Below, in pieces: positions 19,830-30,900 of a stretch of DNA of 31,337 bases. Origin of the DNA: Acanthamoeba lenticulata (Eukaryota; Discosea; Longamoebia; Acanthamoebidae); contig NAVB01000193.1 in the NCBI GenBank assembly GCA_002179805.1, positions 1-31,337 of the forward strand, written 5' to 3'. Both the position numbers and the translations under genes were made by a program. The notes beneath the pieces were generated by a model. That model saw nothing but the letters and a program-made list of their open reading frames with translations. It ran no database searches and was not told the origin of the DNA. Positions within the stretch are counted from its first letter, which is position 1. Each line of letters begins with the position of its first letter.

Positions 19830-21785
19830 ATGTCTCAATCCAGCAAGATTGCCATCGGCATCGACCTCGGCACGACTTACTCGTGCATCGGCACCTGGCA
19901 GAACGAGCGGGTGGAGATTATCGCCAACGACCAGGGCAACCGCGTGACGCCTTCCTATGTGGCCTTCACCGACTCAGAGCGTCTTATCGGCGACGCTGCC
20001 AAGAACCAAGTGGCCATGAACCCACACAACACCGTCTTCGACGCCAAGCGTCTCATCGGCCGCAACTACTCGGATCCTGTCGTCCAGGCCGACATGAAGC
20101 ACTGGCCGTTCAAGGTCGTGCAGAAGCCCGGCGACAAGCCTTACATCCAGGTCGAGTACAAGGGCGAGACCAAGGAGTTCTCGCCTGAGGAGATCTCGTC
20201 CATGGTCCTCATCAAGATGAAGGAAACGGCCGAGGCCTACCTGGGCCAGACCGTCGAATCCGCCGTCATCACCGTCCCGGCCTATTTCAACGACGCACAG
20301 CGCCAGGCGACCAAGGACGCCGGAACCATCGCCGGACTCCGAGTCAAGCGCATCATCAACGAGCCCACGGCGGCCGCCATCGCCTACGGCCTCGACAAGA
20401 AGAAGGCACAGATGGGCGAGATGAACGTGCTCATCTTCGACTTGGGCGGAGGCACGTTTGACGTGTCTTTGCTCTCGATCGACGAGGGCGTGTTCGAGGT
20501 CAAGGCCACCGCTGGCGACACACACCTCGGCGGTGAGGACTTTGACAACCGCATGGTCAACCACTTCATCCAGGAGTTCAAGCGCAAGCACGGCAAGGAC
20601 ATCTCGGGCAACGCACGCGCAGTGCGTCGTCTCCGTACCGCCTGTGAGCGTGCCAAGCGCGCCCTCTCGTCGTCCACGCAGACCAACATCGAGATCGACT
20701 CGCTCTACGAGGGCGTCGACTTCTACACGTCGATCACCCGCGCCCGTTTCGAGGAGCTCTGCGCCGACCTCTTCCGATCGACCATGGACCCCGTCGAGAA
20801 GGTGCTCCGCGACGCCAAGATGGACAAGCGCGCAGTGACCGAGGTTGTGCTCGTCGGCGGTTCGACTCGCATCCCCAAGATCCAGCAGCTCGTCTCCCAG
20901 TTCTTCAATGGCAAGGAGCCGTGCAAGTCGATCAACCCGGACGAGGCCGTCGCCTACGGCGCCACTGTGCAGGCCGCCATCCTCGAGGGCATGGCGCAGG
21001 AGGGCTCGATCCTCAACGACATGGTCCTCATCGACGTGGCCCCGCTCACGCTGGGCATCGAAACCGCTGGCGGCGTGATGACGGCCCTCATCCCACGGAA
21101 CACAACCATCCCGACCAAGAAGACGCAGATCTTCTCGACCTACGAGGACAACCAGCCGGGCGTGCTGATTCAGGTCTACGAGGGCGAGCGCGCCATGACC
21201 CGCGACAACCACCTGTTGGGCAAGTTTGAGCTGTCTAGCCTACCACCTGCCCCGCGCGGCGTGCCCCAGATCGAGGTCTGCTTCGACATCGACGCCAACG
21301 GCATCCTCAACGTGTCGGCCTCGGACAAGACGACCGGCAAGTCCGAGCGCATCACCATCACCAACGACAAGGGCCGCCTCAGCAAGGACGACATCGATCG
21401 CATGGTCAAGGAGGCCGAGAGGTACAAGGCCGACGACGACAAGGCCAAGCTCAACGTCGAAGCCAAGAACTCGCTCGAGAACTACGCCTACACCATGCGC
21501 AACACGCTGCGCGACGACAACCTCGCCTCCAAGCTCGACGCCGCCGACAAGACCAAGCTCGAGGGGGCCGTGGAGGACACCATCAAGTGGCTCGACCGAA
21601 ACCAGACGGCCGAGAAGGACGAGCTCGACTTCAAGAAGAAGGAGCTGGAGGACCTTTGCATGCCGATCATGACGAAGCTCTACCAGTCGGCGGGAGCCTC
21701 CGAAGGCACTTCCACCGGTCCCGCTCCGTCATCGCGCCCCAGCGGCAGCTCTGCGGCCGGACCCAAGATCGAGGAGGTCGACTAA
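19830..21785 (+). CDS. HSP70: Cytosolic heat-shock protein 70 (HSPA8/SSA type)
   Basis: An intronless gene of 651 residues, the normal length for cytosolic HSP70. All signatures are present: [13 protein letters not shown] (phosphate 1), [14 protein letters not shown] (phosphate 2), [16 protein letters not shown] (third HSP70 signature), the linker-proximal [18 protein letters not shown], and a C-terminal GPKIEEVD that binds TPR cochaperones and marks the cytosolic/nuclear class. It folds and refolds proteins in an ATP cycle with DnaJ and exchange factors. Being intronless while its neighbours carry several introns fits heat-shock genes, which must be expressed when splicing is impaired. Codon use is strongly GC-biased (mostly C or G at third positions), consistent with high expression. 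Confidence 0.98.
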   Translation: MSQSSKIAIGIDLGTTYSCIGTWQNERVEIIANDQGNRVTPSYVAFTDSERLIGDAAKNQVAMNPHNTVFDAKRLIGRNYSDPVVQADMKHWPFKVVQKPGDKPYIQVEYKGETKEFSPEEISSMVLIKMKETAEAYLGQTVESAVITVPAYFNDAQRQATKDAGTIAGLRVKRIINEPTAAAIAYGLDKKKAQMGEMNVLIFDLGGGTFDVSLLSIDEGVFEVKATAGDTHLGGEDFDNRMVNHFIQEFKRKHGKDISGNARAVRRLRTACERAKRALSSSTQTNIEIDSLYEGVDFYTSITRARFEELCADLFRSTMDPVEKVLRDAKMDKRAVTEVVLVGGSTRIPKIQQLVSQFFNGKEPCKSINPDEAVAYGATVQAAILEGMAQEGSILNDMVLIDVAPLTLGIETAGGVMTALIPRNTTIPTKKTQIFSTYEDNQPGVLIQVYEGERAMTRDNHLLGKFELSSLPPAPRGVPQIEVCFDIDANGILNVSASDKTTGKSERITITNDKGRLSKDDIDRMVKEAERYKADDDKAKLNVEAKNSLENYAYTMRNTLRDDNLASKLDAADKTKLEGAVEDTIKWLDRNQTAEKDELDFKKKELEDLCMPIMTKLYQSAGASEGTSTGPAPSSRPSGSSAAGPKIEEVD

Positions 21786-21910
21786 ATGTAAACAGAATTG
21801 TAACAAATTAAAATAATGTTATGACTCGAGTTTTGAAGTTGGTTCTTGCGACTTTGTTTTGATGCTGTTGGGGTTGAATACCCTCCCTCCAGTGCGAGGG
21901 GAAGAGGTGT

Positions 21911-24046
21911 CTACTTCGGGAGGCGCTTCAGTTCGTGCATGAGCCATGTCGCAATCGAGAGAAGCGTCAGCGATCCGGCCTGGCCACAAACAGTTATGGT
22001 CACCCAGTTGCTTAGAGGATCAACGAACAAAAGACGAAGATCATAATAAACAACTTACCTGGTGGCTGGCGGCGACGTGGGTCATGACGAGCGTGTAGAG
22101 AGTGGCGATGCCCAGGCTGACCTGAAGGGAGGCCATGCCGAGCAGTGCGTTGACCGCTGTCCTCGCACGCGGCGGGAGCGGGACCTGCGGTGGTGGAGAC
22201 AATCGGGTTGTGAGGCGGACAACACAGCAGCGCACGCACGGTGGAGGGAAAGAAAGGAAGGGGGCGCACGCACCTTGCGAGCCCAGAGCCAGAGGGCGGC
22301 GATGCTGGAGAAGGTCGTGATGCCCAGGATGCGGTGCTGGAACTGCACCGTCACGTCGTTCTCGGTAAAGTTGCGCCACTTGGGGTTCTGTTTACAGCAG
22401 CATCGTCGTTAGAAATTACATTATTTGATTATAAAGAAAATAGTAAATAAAATGTTCTAATAAAAGAGTGAAGGCCGAACCAAGTCAAGGATCTCGTTGG
22501 GGACGAGCTGACCGCCCATGTAGGGGAAGTCGGTGTAGATGAGACCAGCGTCGAGCCCCGCAACAAAGGCGCCTACGAAAGAATAAGTATTTCAAAATGA
22601 AATGAATTATAAAAGAATCAAAAAATGTGGATAAATTAACCCAATGCATACCAGAGATGGCGGTGAGGAAGACAAGGCCGGCCACGCCATGAGCATACTT
22701 CCTCATCCTGGCCTGCAGCTTGAGCACCGTCGGGGCTGCGCGGCAAGAGCCAGGCGAATCCGATCAGCTCGAGTGCACAAACGCCCCATCCACCGACTCG
22801 CGACACGACGCGTACCAGAGGCGGCGGCAGCGGCAGCGGCGGCCGAGGCCGACGACGTGGTGAGGCGGGCGGCCGAGGTGAGCGGCGTCAGGACAAAGTC
22901 AAAGGTGGTCCACAGCATGGCCGTGTAGAGAGCAAAGGCCGAGCCCAGGTGGGCCGCCAGGCGGTACTGGCTCACGCGCGGGTGGTCCTTCTCCACCAGC
23001 CCCGACTTGACCATGTACCACCCGAGCAGGCCCTGGAGGCCGATACCGACCGCGATGGCGTAGAGGCGGGTGCGGAGCGGGCCCCGGACGTGGCCGCGCG
23101 CGGTGAAGTAGAGGAGGGGCAGCGTGTAGACGACCCCGAGGAAGCGCCCGAGGTTGCGGTGGGCCCACTCGTAGTAGTAGATCGACTTGAACTCCTCGAC
23201 CGTCATCTTGGAATTCAGCCTGAAAGAAAGTTGTCCCTCGTCAGTCCGATCCTTGTGCAGGACGCAGTCCAGGCCAGAGAGTGGAGAAGAGCTATTGGAA
23301 ACACAAACAAAAACAAAAAACAAAAACGCACTTCTTGTACTCGGGGAACTGCTTGTACTTGTCAAACTCAGCCTCCCACTCCTCTTGCGTGATGGGCGGC
23401 TTCATCTGCAGCACGCCCCAATCGACCTGCAATCATGACACGATCCAACCATCGACGACGGTCAACATTGAGGAGGCAACGAGGAGGAGGCACTGTGTGG
23501 TGGGAACCAACCATGGAGAGGCCGGACTCGGTGAGCCGCGTAAGGCCGCCCACGACGACGATGCCAAAGACGGTGGCCGTGCAGCCGGCGATCCACACCT
23601 TCATGGACGTGGGCACCTCGTGCCACGTCGCCGCAGCAACGGCTGAAGAGTTGTGAGCCAGAAGAGCTTGTACATGGGCGAGGGGAGGAGGCGTCATTGT
23701 TCGTACTGGGTGAGGCGCCAGGCTGGGTGGCTTGCTGCACGACGTTCCGGCGCAGGGCCGGTCCGAACGGACGACGAGCAAGGGAGCCGACGGCAGTGGC
23801 TCCACCGACGCGCCACGCCACGCCGGACCTAGACAGGACGAATATAAGTAATAAATAAAAGTTATAAATAAACAGGCTCTTTATGTACCGGACAGATGAT
23901 AAGAGCGGAGTAGAACTAAACAAGGCTGGCCGAAGGGACAGGCGACCTGCAGTGGCCAGCGGCCGGGTGGCGAGTCGCGTAGCGGGAAGGAGGCGCTTCA
24001 CGAGCGAAGATGAAGCAGGGGCGGGTGTGAGAAAGCTGCGCTGCAT
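21911..24046 (-). CDS. COX15: Heme A synthase, cytochrome c oxidase assembly factor
   Basis: Ten exons (24046-23889, 23828-23707, 23642-23512, 23426-23332, 23219-22816, 22735-22652, 22572-22481, 22387-22274, 22184-22059, 21979-21911) give 464 residues. An Arg/Ser/Leu-rich mitochondrial presequence precedes eight predicted membrane segments. Hallmarks are [27 protein letters not shown] with [48 protein letters not shown] and [10 protein letters not shown]; the His in the last blocks bind heme. It oxidises the C8 methyl of heme O to make heme A for complex IV in the inner mitochondrial membrane. An Ala-rich insert ([13 protein letters not shown]) sits in a loop after exon 5. An upstream in-frame ATG at 24097 would add 17 residues. 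Confidence 0.96.
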
Positions 24047-24177
24047 GCTACTGAATACAGTGGGCAGTTGGCCTGATGCGGGCCTGAATCGTTGCATTTG
24101 TACAAACTTTGATTTCTTAGTACAAACTCTTGGTGACGGTCCCGTTACGCAAGGCCGACACGTGCATAGCTGAAATT

Positions 24178-24185
24178 TTTGGCGC
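24178..24185 (+). promoter_or_regulatory. E2F-like site TTTGGCGC, distal
   Basis: An exact match to the E2F/DP consensus TTT[CG][CG]CGC, extended by more T on the left. It lies about 410 bp upstream of the cyclin ATG and 130 bp upstream of the COX15 start. Confidence 0.6.
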
Positions 24186-24330
24186 CCTCGTTGGGGAAGC
24201 AAAAAGAAAGCCAAATGAAAAATGTAGTATTTTCCATAAAGGGTGTCCAACAAGCTCTAATGGCACGCGAAGCATCCCAGAAACGAAAAAAAAACAAGCG
24301 ATGAAAATAAATAATTTTTGGCTTGGTGCC

Positions 24331-24338
24331 TTTGGCGC
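24331..24338 (+). promoter_or_regulatory. E2F-like site TTTGGCGC, proximal
   Basis: A second exact TTT[CG][CG]CGC match, about 255 bp upstream of the cyclin ATG and in the same orientation as the first. Confidence 0.65.
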
Positions 24339-24591
24339 GCTCTGCCAACGGACGAAGGACCACCTGGCCCGAAAGCTGGGTGAAGCGCGGGTGGAGGCCT
24401 TATTCTCGAGTGCCCCGCTAAACCCGAACCACGCCTCGCGTCCAAGTGCCTCCTGTCGCGTCTGATCTTTCGCGATTGACAACCCTTAGAGTCCTCTCAC
24501 GACCACTTTTCCGGCCATCTTCACCTAGGCAAACCACTAAGGCAAGTCAACCACTCCCGAAAGGCCTAAACCAGACCAAGACAGTCCGGCC

Positions 24592-26180
24592 ATGTTCAAT
24601 TCGCTCGCCGCAGCGCCCTTTATGAGGACGGATACCGCTGCCACCAAGCCCATCGTACAGCAGGCCGGCCCCACCTCGACCACATCGGCGGCTCGCATGG
24701 GTAAGGATTTCCGAAGCGGGGAGGCCAGGATGGCCCTGCGCAACCTTACCAACAAGCCGCAGGCCTCTACAAGCAGTGCCAAGGACGTAACTGCAGGCAA
24801 GGCGACCAAGAAGTCCAAGATCTCCTCCACCCAATCTCAACCCTCACAGGTCAACCCCTCCCTCACACATGGCGCCACCGATGACGTACCTCGACGCAAG
24901 ACGAGCCTCTCGATCCCCTCGCGACCAAAGAACCGCCTTTCAGTCGTGGCTATGGACATCGAGACCTCCTCCGTCAATCAAAGTGTCGACATGGGCGACC
25001 TCGATTCTTCGCACGTCCTCGATGAGGAAGAGCTTGTAGTGGAGGCCGTGAAAGAAGAGGAAGTGGAGGAGGAGCGCGAGATCACCCCCGTCCTCACAGC
25101 GAACCAGCCAGTGCTCCCGCCGGGCTGCACAAACATCGACGAGCTGGACGAGAAGGACCCGCAGTGGGTTACCCCCTACGTTCATCCCATTTTTGAGTAT
25201 CTTCGCGAGAACGAGGTACACTTACGCGCACTATGATCTCATCAATAGCAACGTAATAGTTTTGTTGTGTGATTACAAAGCCTTGACCATTTGTTCCACA
25301 CCTGCAGGTTCGCTTGAAGCCTATCCACCACAACTACATGGAAGCGGTCCAGTCCAACCTCACGCCGGCCATGCGAGGCATTTTGGTCGATTGGCTGGTC
25401 GAGGTGGCCGAAGAGTATGAGCTCTCATCGGAGACTCTCTTCCTTGCGGTGAACTACCTGGATAGATTTGCGGCCACCTGTGTGGTCGATCGGCGAAAAT
25501 TCCAGCTTGTTGGTGTTGCATGCATGTTGATCGCGTCCAAGTACGAGGGCATCTTCGCTCCTGCCGTGGATGAGTTCGTGTATATTGCCGCTAACACCTA
25601 CACACGAGAAGAGGTACTACATTTTGAGAAGATCTCGGCCCGATTCAGTCAATCGGGGTGACTAACAATTGTGAACGAATCAATGTTGACAACCTAGGTC
25701 CTGCTTATGGAGGTGGCCATCTTGAATGGTCTGGGCTTCTCGCTGACAGCCGCCACTGCGAAGGTCTTCCTGCGGCGCTTCCTGAAGGCCGCTGGCGCCG
25801 ACCTCACCCTGGCCTTCCTGGCGAGCTACTTGTGCGAAATCTCTCTTCTCGAGTACAACTTCCTGCAGTATCTGCCGTCCATGGTTGCCGCCGCCTCGGT
25901 TTTCCTCGCTCTCCGCACCCTCGAGCGAGAGCCCTGGGTATGCTCTTGCCCGTGCCTGTGCTTGGCTTTCCCATATCGCTGACCCGTTGGCCTACAGACT
26001 CCCACGCTGGAGTTCTACACCAACTACAGACTGCAGGACCCAGTCTTCCAGCAGTGCGTGCGCGACCTCTACCAGCTTCAGGTTGGCGCGCGTGAGAACA
26101 AGCTCCAAGCCATCTACGAGAAGTACGCCCACCAGCGCTTCCAGAGTGTCTCCAAGATCCCACCGCCGCGCCTGGTGTGA
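24592..26180 (+). CDS. Mitotic cyclin, A/B type
   Basis: Four phase-0 exons (24592-25215, 25308-25613, 25698-25937, 25998-26180) give 450 residues. The N-terminal 200 residues are unstructured and carry a destruction box RMALRNLTN (46-54, RxxLxxLxN), used by the anaphase-promoting complex. The cyclin box contains [50 protein letters not shown] and [13 protein letters not shown], and the second fold has [33 protein letters not shown]. The box sequence is closest in style to cyclin A (WLVEVx[12 protein letters not shown]). It would activate a Cdk in S/G2/M and be destroyed at mitosis. Two E2F-like sites upstream fit cell-cycle-regulated transcription. Confidence 0.94.
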
Positions 26181-26654
26181 GGGGGAGACCCGCTTGCGAG
26201 CTCCGAAGCAACCAGCCGCGATCCGATCCACCGCGAAACCACAACAACAAAACAACACGGTGATGAGCGGAGGTGGCAAGTACTCTACAACTACAACAAC
26301 GAGGCCAACAAAGGCAATTGGCGGAGAACACAAAAGGAGGAGCACTGAAGACGACTGAGTGGGCTGGGACGCCGCCCTCCGACGCGATGCGAGCGAGGAT
26401 CGACGTGGTGTTTTTTTATTCTCTTTATCCTTTCCTTTTGGTTACTTTTTTTTTTTGATTACTACAACAACGCTCTAGTCGTGTTGTGCGCGTGGCTGAA
26501 GAAGCCTCAACACCTCACGTGTGAGAGCACCGTTTTGCGATGACCCTCGCCCAACCTTCCCCTCTTTTTCTGGCCAGCGTCGCGTTAAGGAAGGCGCCCC
26601 AAAGGCACGTCGTGGGGCTGGTCTATTTTATCAATGTTGGTTCTGGCGGCAACA

Positions 26655-26665
26655 TTTGGCGGGAA
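26655..26665 (+). promoter_or_regulatory. E2F-like site TTTGGCGGGAA, first
   Basis: TTTGGCGGGAA matches the E2F consensus TTTSGCGSGAA used by animal and plant S-phase genes. It lies 143 bp upstream of the GSKIP-like ATG. Confidence 0.7.
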
Positions 26666-26696
26666 GTGGAGCGTTTCCACAAATTTGAACTCTAGT

Positions 26697-26708
26697 TTTG
26701 GCGGGAAA
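26697..26708 (+). promoter_or_regulatory. E2F-like site TTTGGCGGGAAA, second
   Basis: A full TTTGGCGGGAAA, the textbook E2F element, 101 bp upstream of the ATG. It repeats the first site 42 bp away, centre to centre, which places both on the same face of the helix (four turns). Confidence 0.75.
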
Positions 26709-26797
26709 TATTTTTGCCAATTAATCTGCTCAAGTGTCATGACCAGATATTGTTCAGATTCGTTAATCGTTTTCATTTGATTTTTTCTCTCCTTTTC

Positions 26798-27242
26798 ATG
26801 GACACGCAAGCAGAGCTGGACCGGTTGGGGGCTGAGTTTGGGTTTGGTGTGAAGCACATTGGGGTCTCGCGGTGGAACTCTGCGCATGGTGCGGTAGGTG
26901 AGAAGGCCTACATAGCACTAACCACGCTTGAAGGTGTTCACTTATGTGTTCGCCTTTCTGCGTGTGGCTTTGAGGTACGGCCTCTTTTGCTCCTTCGCCC
27001 CTTGAGCTCGTTTAGTTAACACATGTGTGGCTCAGCAGATAATTGGCGAAGTGGACGATTCTGCACTTACTGAAGCTGAGTTTGTCGAGTTGACCGCCAG
27101 AGCTGAAGCAGCTCCACCAACAGACAGATGTTACGAGACTATGCAGGCGCTCCTCATGGCCGAGAGCCCTCTCTACCGCCAGGCCTTCCACGGGCAGCTG
27201 TTGAACCGCTTGTCAACGGCCTTACCCAGCTTTGAGGAGTGA
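26798..27242 (+). CDS. GSKIP-domain protein (GSK3-interacting protein / DUF727 type)
   Basis: Two exons (26798-26974, 27039-27242) give 126 residues. The GSKIP fold is recognisable: AYIALTTLEGVHLCVRLSACGFEIIG in the first half and CYETMQALLMAESPLYRQAF with LLNRL at the end, matching the family's TLEG...CLRL..GY and ALLdslSPxYRxxFgxxLlxkL blocks. In animals GSKIP anchors protein kinase A and inhibits GSK3-beta. The same domain also occurs inside CLU/CluA proteins. Here it is a stand-alone small protein. The second exon can begin at either of two in-frame CAG acceptors (27035 or 27038), differing by one Gln. Two strong E2F boxes sit directly upstream. Confidence 0.82.
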
Positions 27243-27384
27243 GTGGAGCGAGCGTGTGGCGGGACTGCTTCCCTCTTTTGTGGTGGCAAAGACAAGAAAG
27301 CGCTTCGGGAAGCCTTTGCTGCAAATACCACTTCTTGCCCACTTGATTCGAAAGCCAAGCCGGCTTGCCTGAGAGTCAGCCACC

Positions 27385-29899
27385 ATGGAGGAGGACGACA
27401 TGGCGCACGAAAGGGAGTCAGTTTCTGCTGAATCGAAACGAGTAAAAGCTCCCTCCTGATGCATTAAATGTCCGCCAGCATTACTGAACCACATGTTTGT
27501 GTTCGTGTTGTGGCCTCCCAAGTTGTTTGAAGGTGAAGCCTCCCAAGATTGCGTTATTAATCTTCGCTGCGGTTGCTGATCGATGCTTTTCCTCCAGAGC
27601 CCGAGCCCGAAGAAGACGAGGACATTGCAGGAGAAGACTATGAAGAAGAGGACCACGAGGTAGAGCGATTGAAGGACAAGCGCGGGCTACAGCGACACGA
27701 GAAGCGGGTAAGGAAGCTGGCCGCACGGCGGCGCAAGGAGGAACGACAGCAGCGACGCCAGGCGTGGGCTCAACGCGAGGGCAGGATCAACCTCGCCCAC
27801 CGCTCGTCGTGGTTGGCCCGAGCCACTGTCCTCGCTTGCATCTCCCTACTTAGCGTGGGTTCCTACTTTGCCTACGACTCGGTCGCTGCGCTCGAGTCCT
27901 ACATCAAGCAGGTTCCCCGCCCTGGCCAACAACATTCTTCAACCTCGTCACTTCGCGACACGTTGACACGACGTGGTTGGTTCGCTGCAGGACCTTTCGT
28001 TGGACTCCTTCCGATTTGGGTTCCTCTACTCGTCCTACTCCATCCCCAACATCGGTGCGCCCACCCGTCAACATGACCACTACCTGCAGTTGAGAGGGCC
28101 TCATGCGCCAAACAACGTTTTCTTGTTGGCAACAACAAACTAGTTCTACTCGTGCTCAGCGGCTACATCATCGATCGACTGGGCAACCGCAACAGCGCGC
28201 TGCTATTCCTGTCGCTGACGGTGGCAGGCACGTTCCTCGTCGCCCTCGCCCCGACCGTGCGCACCGACTCCTCTGATGGAGCCACTACAACGACCTTCTT
28301 CTTCATGCTTCTGGGTCGCTTCATCTTCGGCCTCGGCGCTGAGTCCTCCTACGGTCTCCTTCTTTATTTTTATTTTTATTTTTATTTTTATTTTTATTTT
28401 TATTTTTATTTTTATTTTTATTTTTATTTTTATTTTTCGCTTACTTGGGACTAACGAAATCTTTACAAACAATAAAATATAACAGTGACGCAGAGCAGCG
28501 TGTGCGTCGAGTGGTTTGGCGAAAGCAAATTGCTGGCCACCGCGATGGCCATCACCATCGTACTTCTCTCATCTCTTCCTCCTGGGCGTGTCGCGATTGG
28601 GGCTGAACACGCGCGGCTTCGGGGAGGGGACAGTCGGTATCACGGTTTGGCCCCATCCTGGCCTTCAACGCAGAGTCCCGCATTGCCGAAATGACCGGCC
28701 GTTACGTCTACGCGCTCTGGTTCGGTGCGTGTTTGTCCGGACTTGTGTGCGCTCGTGATTGGTGTGTTGGAGTAGAAGGACACCTCACAGCGAGACGTCT
28801 TTTTTCCACGACCCCACAGCGTGCTTGATGTGCGTCGCGTCCCTGGGCGCGGTTATGGCCTATGCTGTGATCGATTGGACCGCCAAGAGCGCAGCCTCGT
28901 CGCGTGAAGGCCTAATAGCACAAGCAAAACCGGAAGCACAGAGCTCGCTTCCACCTTCCTCGTCGTCCTCCACCACTACCATCGTTTCTTCATCGCCTTA
29001 CTCATCAATAGCATCTCCATCACCGGCCCAGGTGGGTGCAGAGGCACCTTCAGGCCTTCTTCGCTCGACACTGCTCGACATTCCGCGCAGCATCGCCGCC
29101 ATGCCCGCCCTCTACTGGTACCTATTTACAAATAATATTACTTTTACATTATAAATATGAATTTAACATAACAATAACATTATTATTGCGGCTCAGGCTC
29201 GGTCTGGTGGTGGTGACGCTGAGCTATGCGGCGATCTACGCCTTTCGCGCGTCTTCAACAGAGGTGCTGGCGGCCAAGTATGGCCTCACCCAGGAGGACG
29301 CTGGCTTCTACCTGAGCGTCATCGACCTCGTGTGCCTCGTGTGCTCGCCGCTGTGCGGCGGGCTCGTCGACTGGAGTGGCAAGCGGGGTGCGCTGGCCGT
29401 CATCGGCTGCGGGCTGGCCGTGGTAGGCTTCCTCGTGCTGGGGCTGACCGACCTGCCGCCTCTCCTGGGTGTGATCGTGCTGGGCGCCCATCTGTCGCTC
29501 ATGCCTGCCGCCGTCTGGCCCTGCGTGGCCGTCCTCGCCGATCCGCGGCACGAGGGAATGGCCTTTGCGCTGGTCTCATCGGCCATCAGCCTTGCCCTCC
29601 TGGGCGCCACGCCGTTGGCGGGACTCCTCAACGACCAGTGCGGCCTCGCCTGTTCATGTGTCTTCTACGTGGGCCTGGCCGGCCTGGCCACGGGCCTCGG
29701 CCTCCTCTGGGTCGTCCTCGACGCCCACCGCCCGCTGCCGGCGCTCACTCGGCCCGCGTCGGCGCTGGCGTGCTTCGGCCTGCGGCTCCGTCGTCAAGCG
29801 CGCAAGGTGGCCGAACGAAGAGATGACTTCGACCACCTCCTCGATCACCCCCACGGCATTGAGGCCCCGAACAGCAGTGTGCCGCACTCGACACCTTGA
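27385..29899 (+). CDS. Major facilitator superfamily transporter, MFSD1-like
   Basis: Exons after the first are well supported: about 27600-27911, 27991-28054, 28144-28353, 28486-28559, 28634-28724, 28820-29117 and 29197-29899. A probable first exon 27385-27441 starts at GCCACCATGG and encodes MEEDDMAHERES. Its join to exon 2 needs the acceptor 2 nt after the most obvious AG, so the 5' end is tentative (about 602 residues). The transporter core shows VGSYFAYDSVAALESYIKQ, SSYSIPN then VLLVLSGYIIDRLGNR, MLLGRFIFGLGAESS, VCVEWFGESKLLATAMAITI, SVSRFGPILAFN and LCGGLVDWSGKR. MFSD1 proteins are lysosomal exporters of dipeptides in animals. The N-terminus is long and highly charged, and a Ser/Thr/Pro-rich loop of about 60 residues divides the two halves. 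Confidence 0.85.
28366..28437. repeat. (ATTTTT)12 intronic hexanucleotide repeat
   Basis: Twelve perfect ATTTTT units fill most of the intron between 28354 and 28485 in the MFSD1-like gene. On both strands it reads as a long open frame (Tyr-Phe or Lys-Ile alternation), which is an artefact. Confidence 0.95.
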
Positions 29900-30028
29900 T
29901 TGAATCTCACATTGACAAAAAGATACAACTTGAACATTTTTTGGATTTTTGATAAATGTGTATTGCAGGTTGTGACAGGCCCACGAGAACGAGCTGCCAC
30001 AAATCCAAAGAGGCAAAGAGCCTTTTGC

Positions 30029-30792
30029 TTAGAGCTGACCGCAATCGGCAATGGTGACCTTCTTGGCGGTGGCACCAGACTGCGAACCGACCTTCTCCAT
30101 GGCCTTGATGACGTCGAGGCCCTCAACGGCCTTGCCGAAGACGGTATGCTTGCCATCGAGCCACGAGGTCTCAGCAGTGCAGATGAAGAACTGCGAGCCG
30201 TTGGCTGAAAAATCGAAGTCAGTTAGCTAACTGTCGATTCACAGCAAATTGCGACAACATGCGCGTGATCCAGTGGAGAAGGCGTACTGTTGGGGCCGGC
30301 GTTGGCCATGGACAGGGTGCCCAGACCGAAGTGCTTGATCTTGAAGTTCTCATCGGCGAACTTGGCGCCGTAGATCGACTCACCACCACGACCATCGCCG
30401 CGAGTGAAGTCACCACCCTGGCACATGAAGCCGGGGATGATCCTGTGGAAGCTGCTGCCCTTGTAGTGGAGCGGCTTGCCCGAGGAGCCAGTGCCCTTCT
30501 CGCCTGCGGAAATGTAGTACATAATTCTGTGGTAAGCAAACAGATCTCGCACTTGATGGAGACGGAATAACGCACCAGTGCAGAGAGCGCGGAAGTTCTC
30601 GGCGGTCTTGGGGGTAACGTCAGCGAAGAGCTATTGTAAAGCGAATCAACAAAACGTTAGCCGTGTGATCAATCGCAGCGCCACCGCGCTTGATGGCGCC
30701 AGAAAAGAAGAATTAGACGGTACCTCGAAGACGATGCGGCCAGCGGGGTTACCGCCGATAGTGATGTCGAAGAAGACGCGCGGGTTGGACAT
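30029..30792 (-). CDS. Cyclophilin A, peptidyl-prolyl cis-trans isomerase (divergent-loop type)
   Basis: Four exons (30792-30724, 30630-30576, 30503-30288, 30204-30029) give 171 residues. The active site is [16 protein letters not shown] with Arg62, Phe67 and Gln70, and the cyclosporin-contacting Trp is in [12 protein letters not shown]. Compared with human CypA there is a seven-residue insert, SSGKPLH at 48-54, as in plant and some nematode cyclophilins. Cys40, Glu83 and Cys168 fall at the same numbers as in those plant proteins. It catalyses proline isomerisation in the cytosol. The cysteine pair and the loop are described in plants as a redox-sensitive switch of activity. There is no signal peptide. 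Confidence 0.97.
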
Positions 30793-30900
30793 GGTTGTGT
30801 GGTGGGTAGCGAGAATAAACAGCAAGAGCGCCGTTGGTACAGGGGAAGGCACAACGTCGACGCAATTCTTAGCATACTTAAGGTGTTTCTCTGGGTTGTC

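Larger units (their letters stand above)
24047..24591. promoter_or_regulatory. Divergent promoter region of COX15 (-) and cyclin (+)
   Basis: A 545-bp interval between divergent start codons. It holds two E2F-like boxes and an AT-rich stretch at about 24285-24320. I see no other gene. Confidence 0.55.
26181..26797. other. Spacer: cyclin 3' UTR and GSKIP promoter
   Basis: About 620 bp with no convincing gene. The first 200 bp is cyclin 3' UTR (CA- and CAA-rich). A T-rich stretch follows at about 26409-26458. The last 150 bp holds two E2F-like boxes upstream of the next gene. Confidence 0.5.

Noticed and set aside
19974..21212. 412-codon minus-strand open frame in HSP70
   Set aside because: Well-known antisense open frame of HSP70 genes; nothing supports it as a gene.
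28360..28454. Alternating Tyr-Phe / Lys-Ile open frames
   Set aside because: Translation of the intronic (ATTTTT)12 repeat.
28560..28633. SRLGLNTRGFG as part of the transporter
   Set aside because: Attractive similarity to the MFS motif, but no acceptor precedes it and the frame is lost after it. The downstream SVSRFGPILAFN joins in frame with a proper acceptor.
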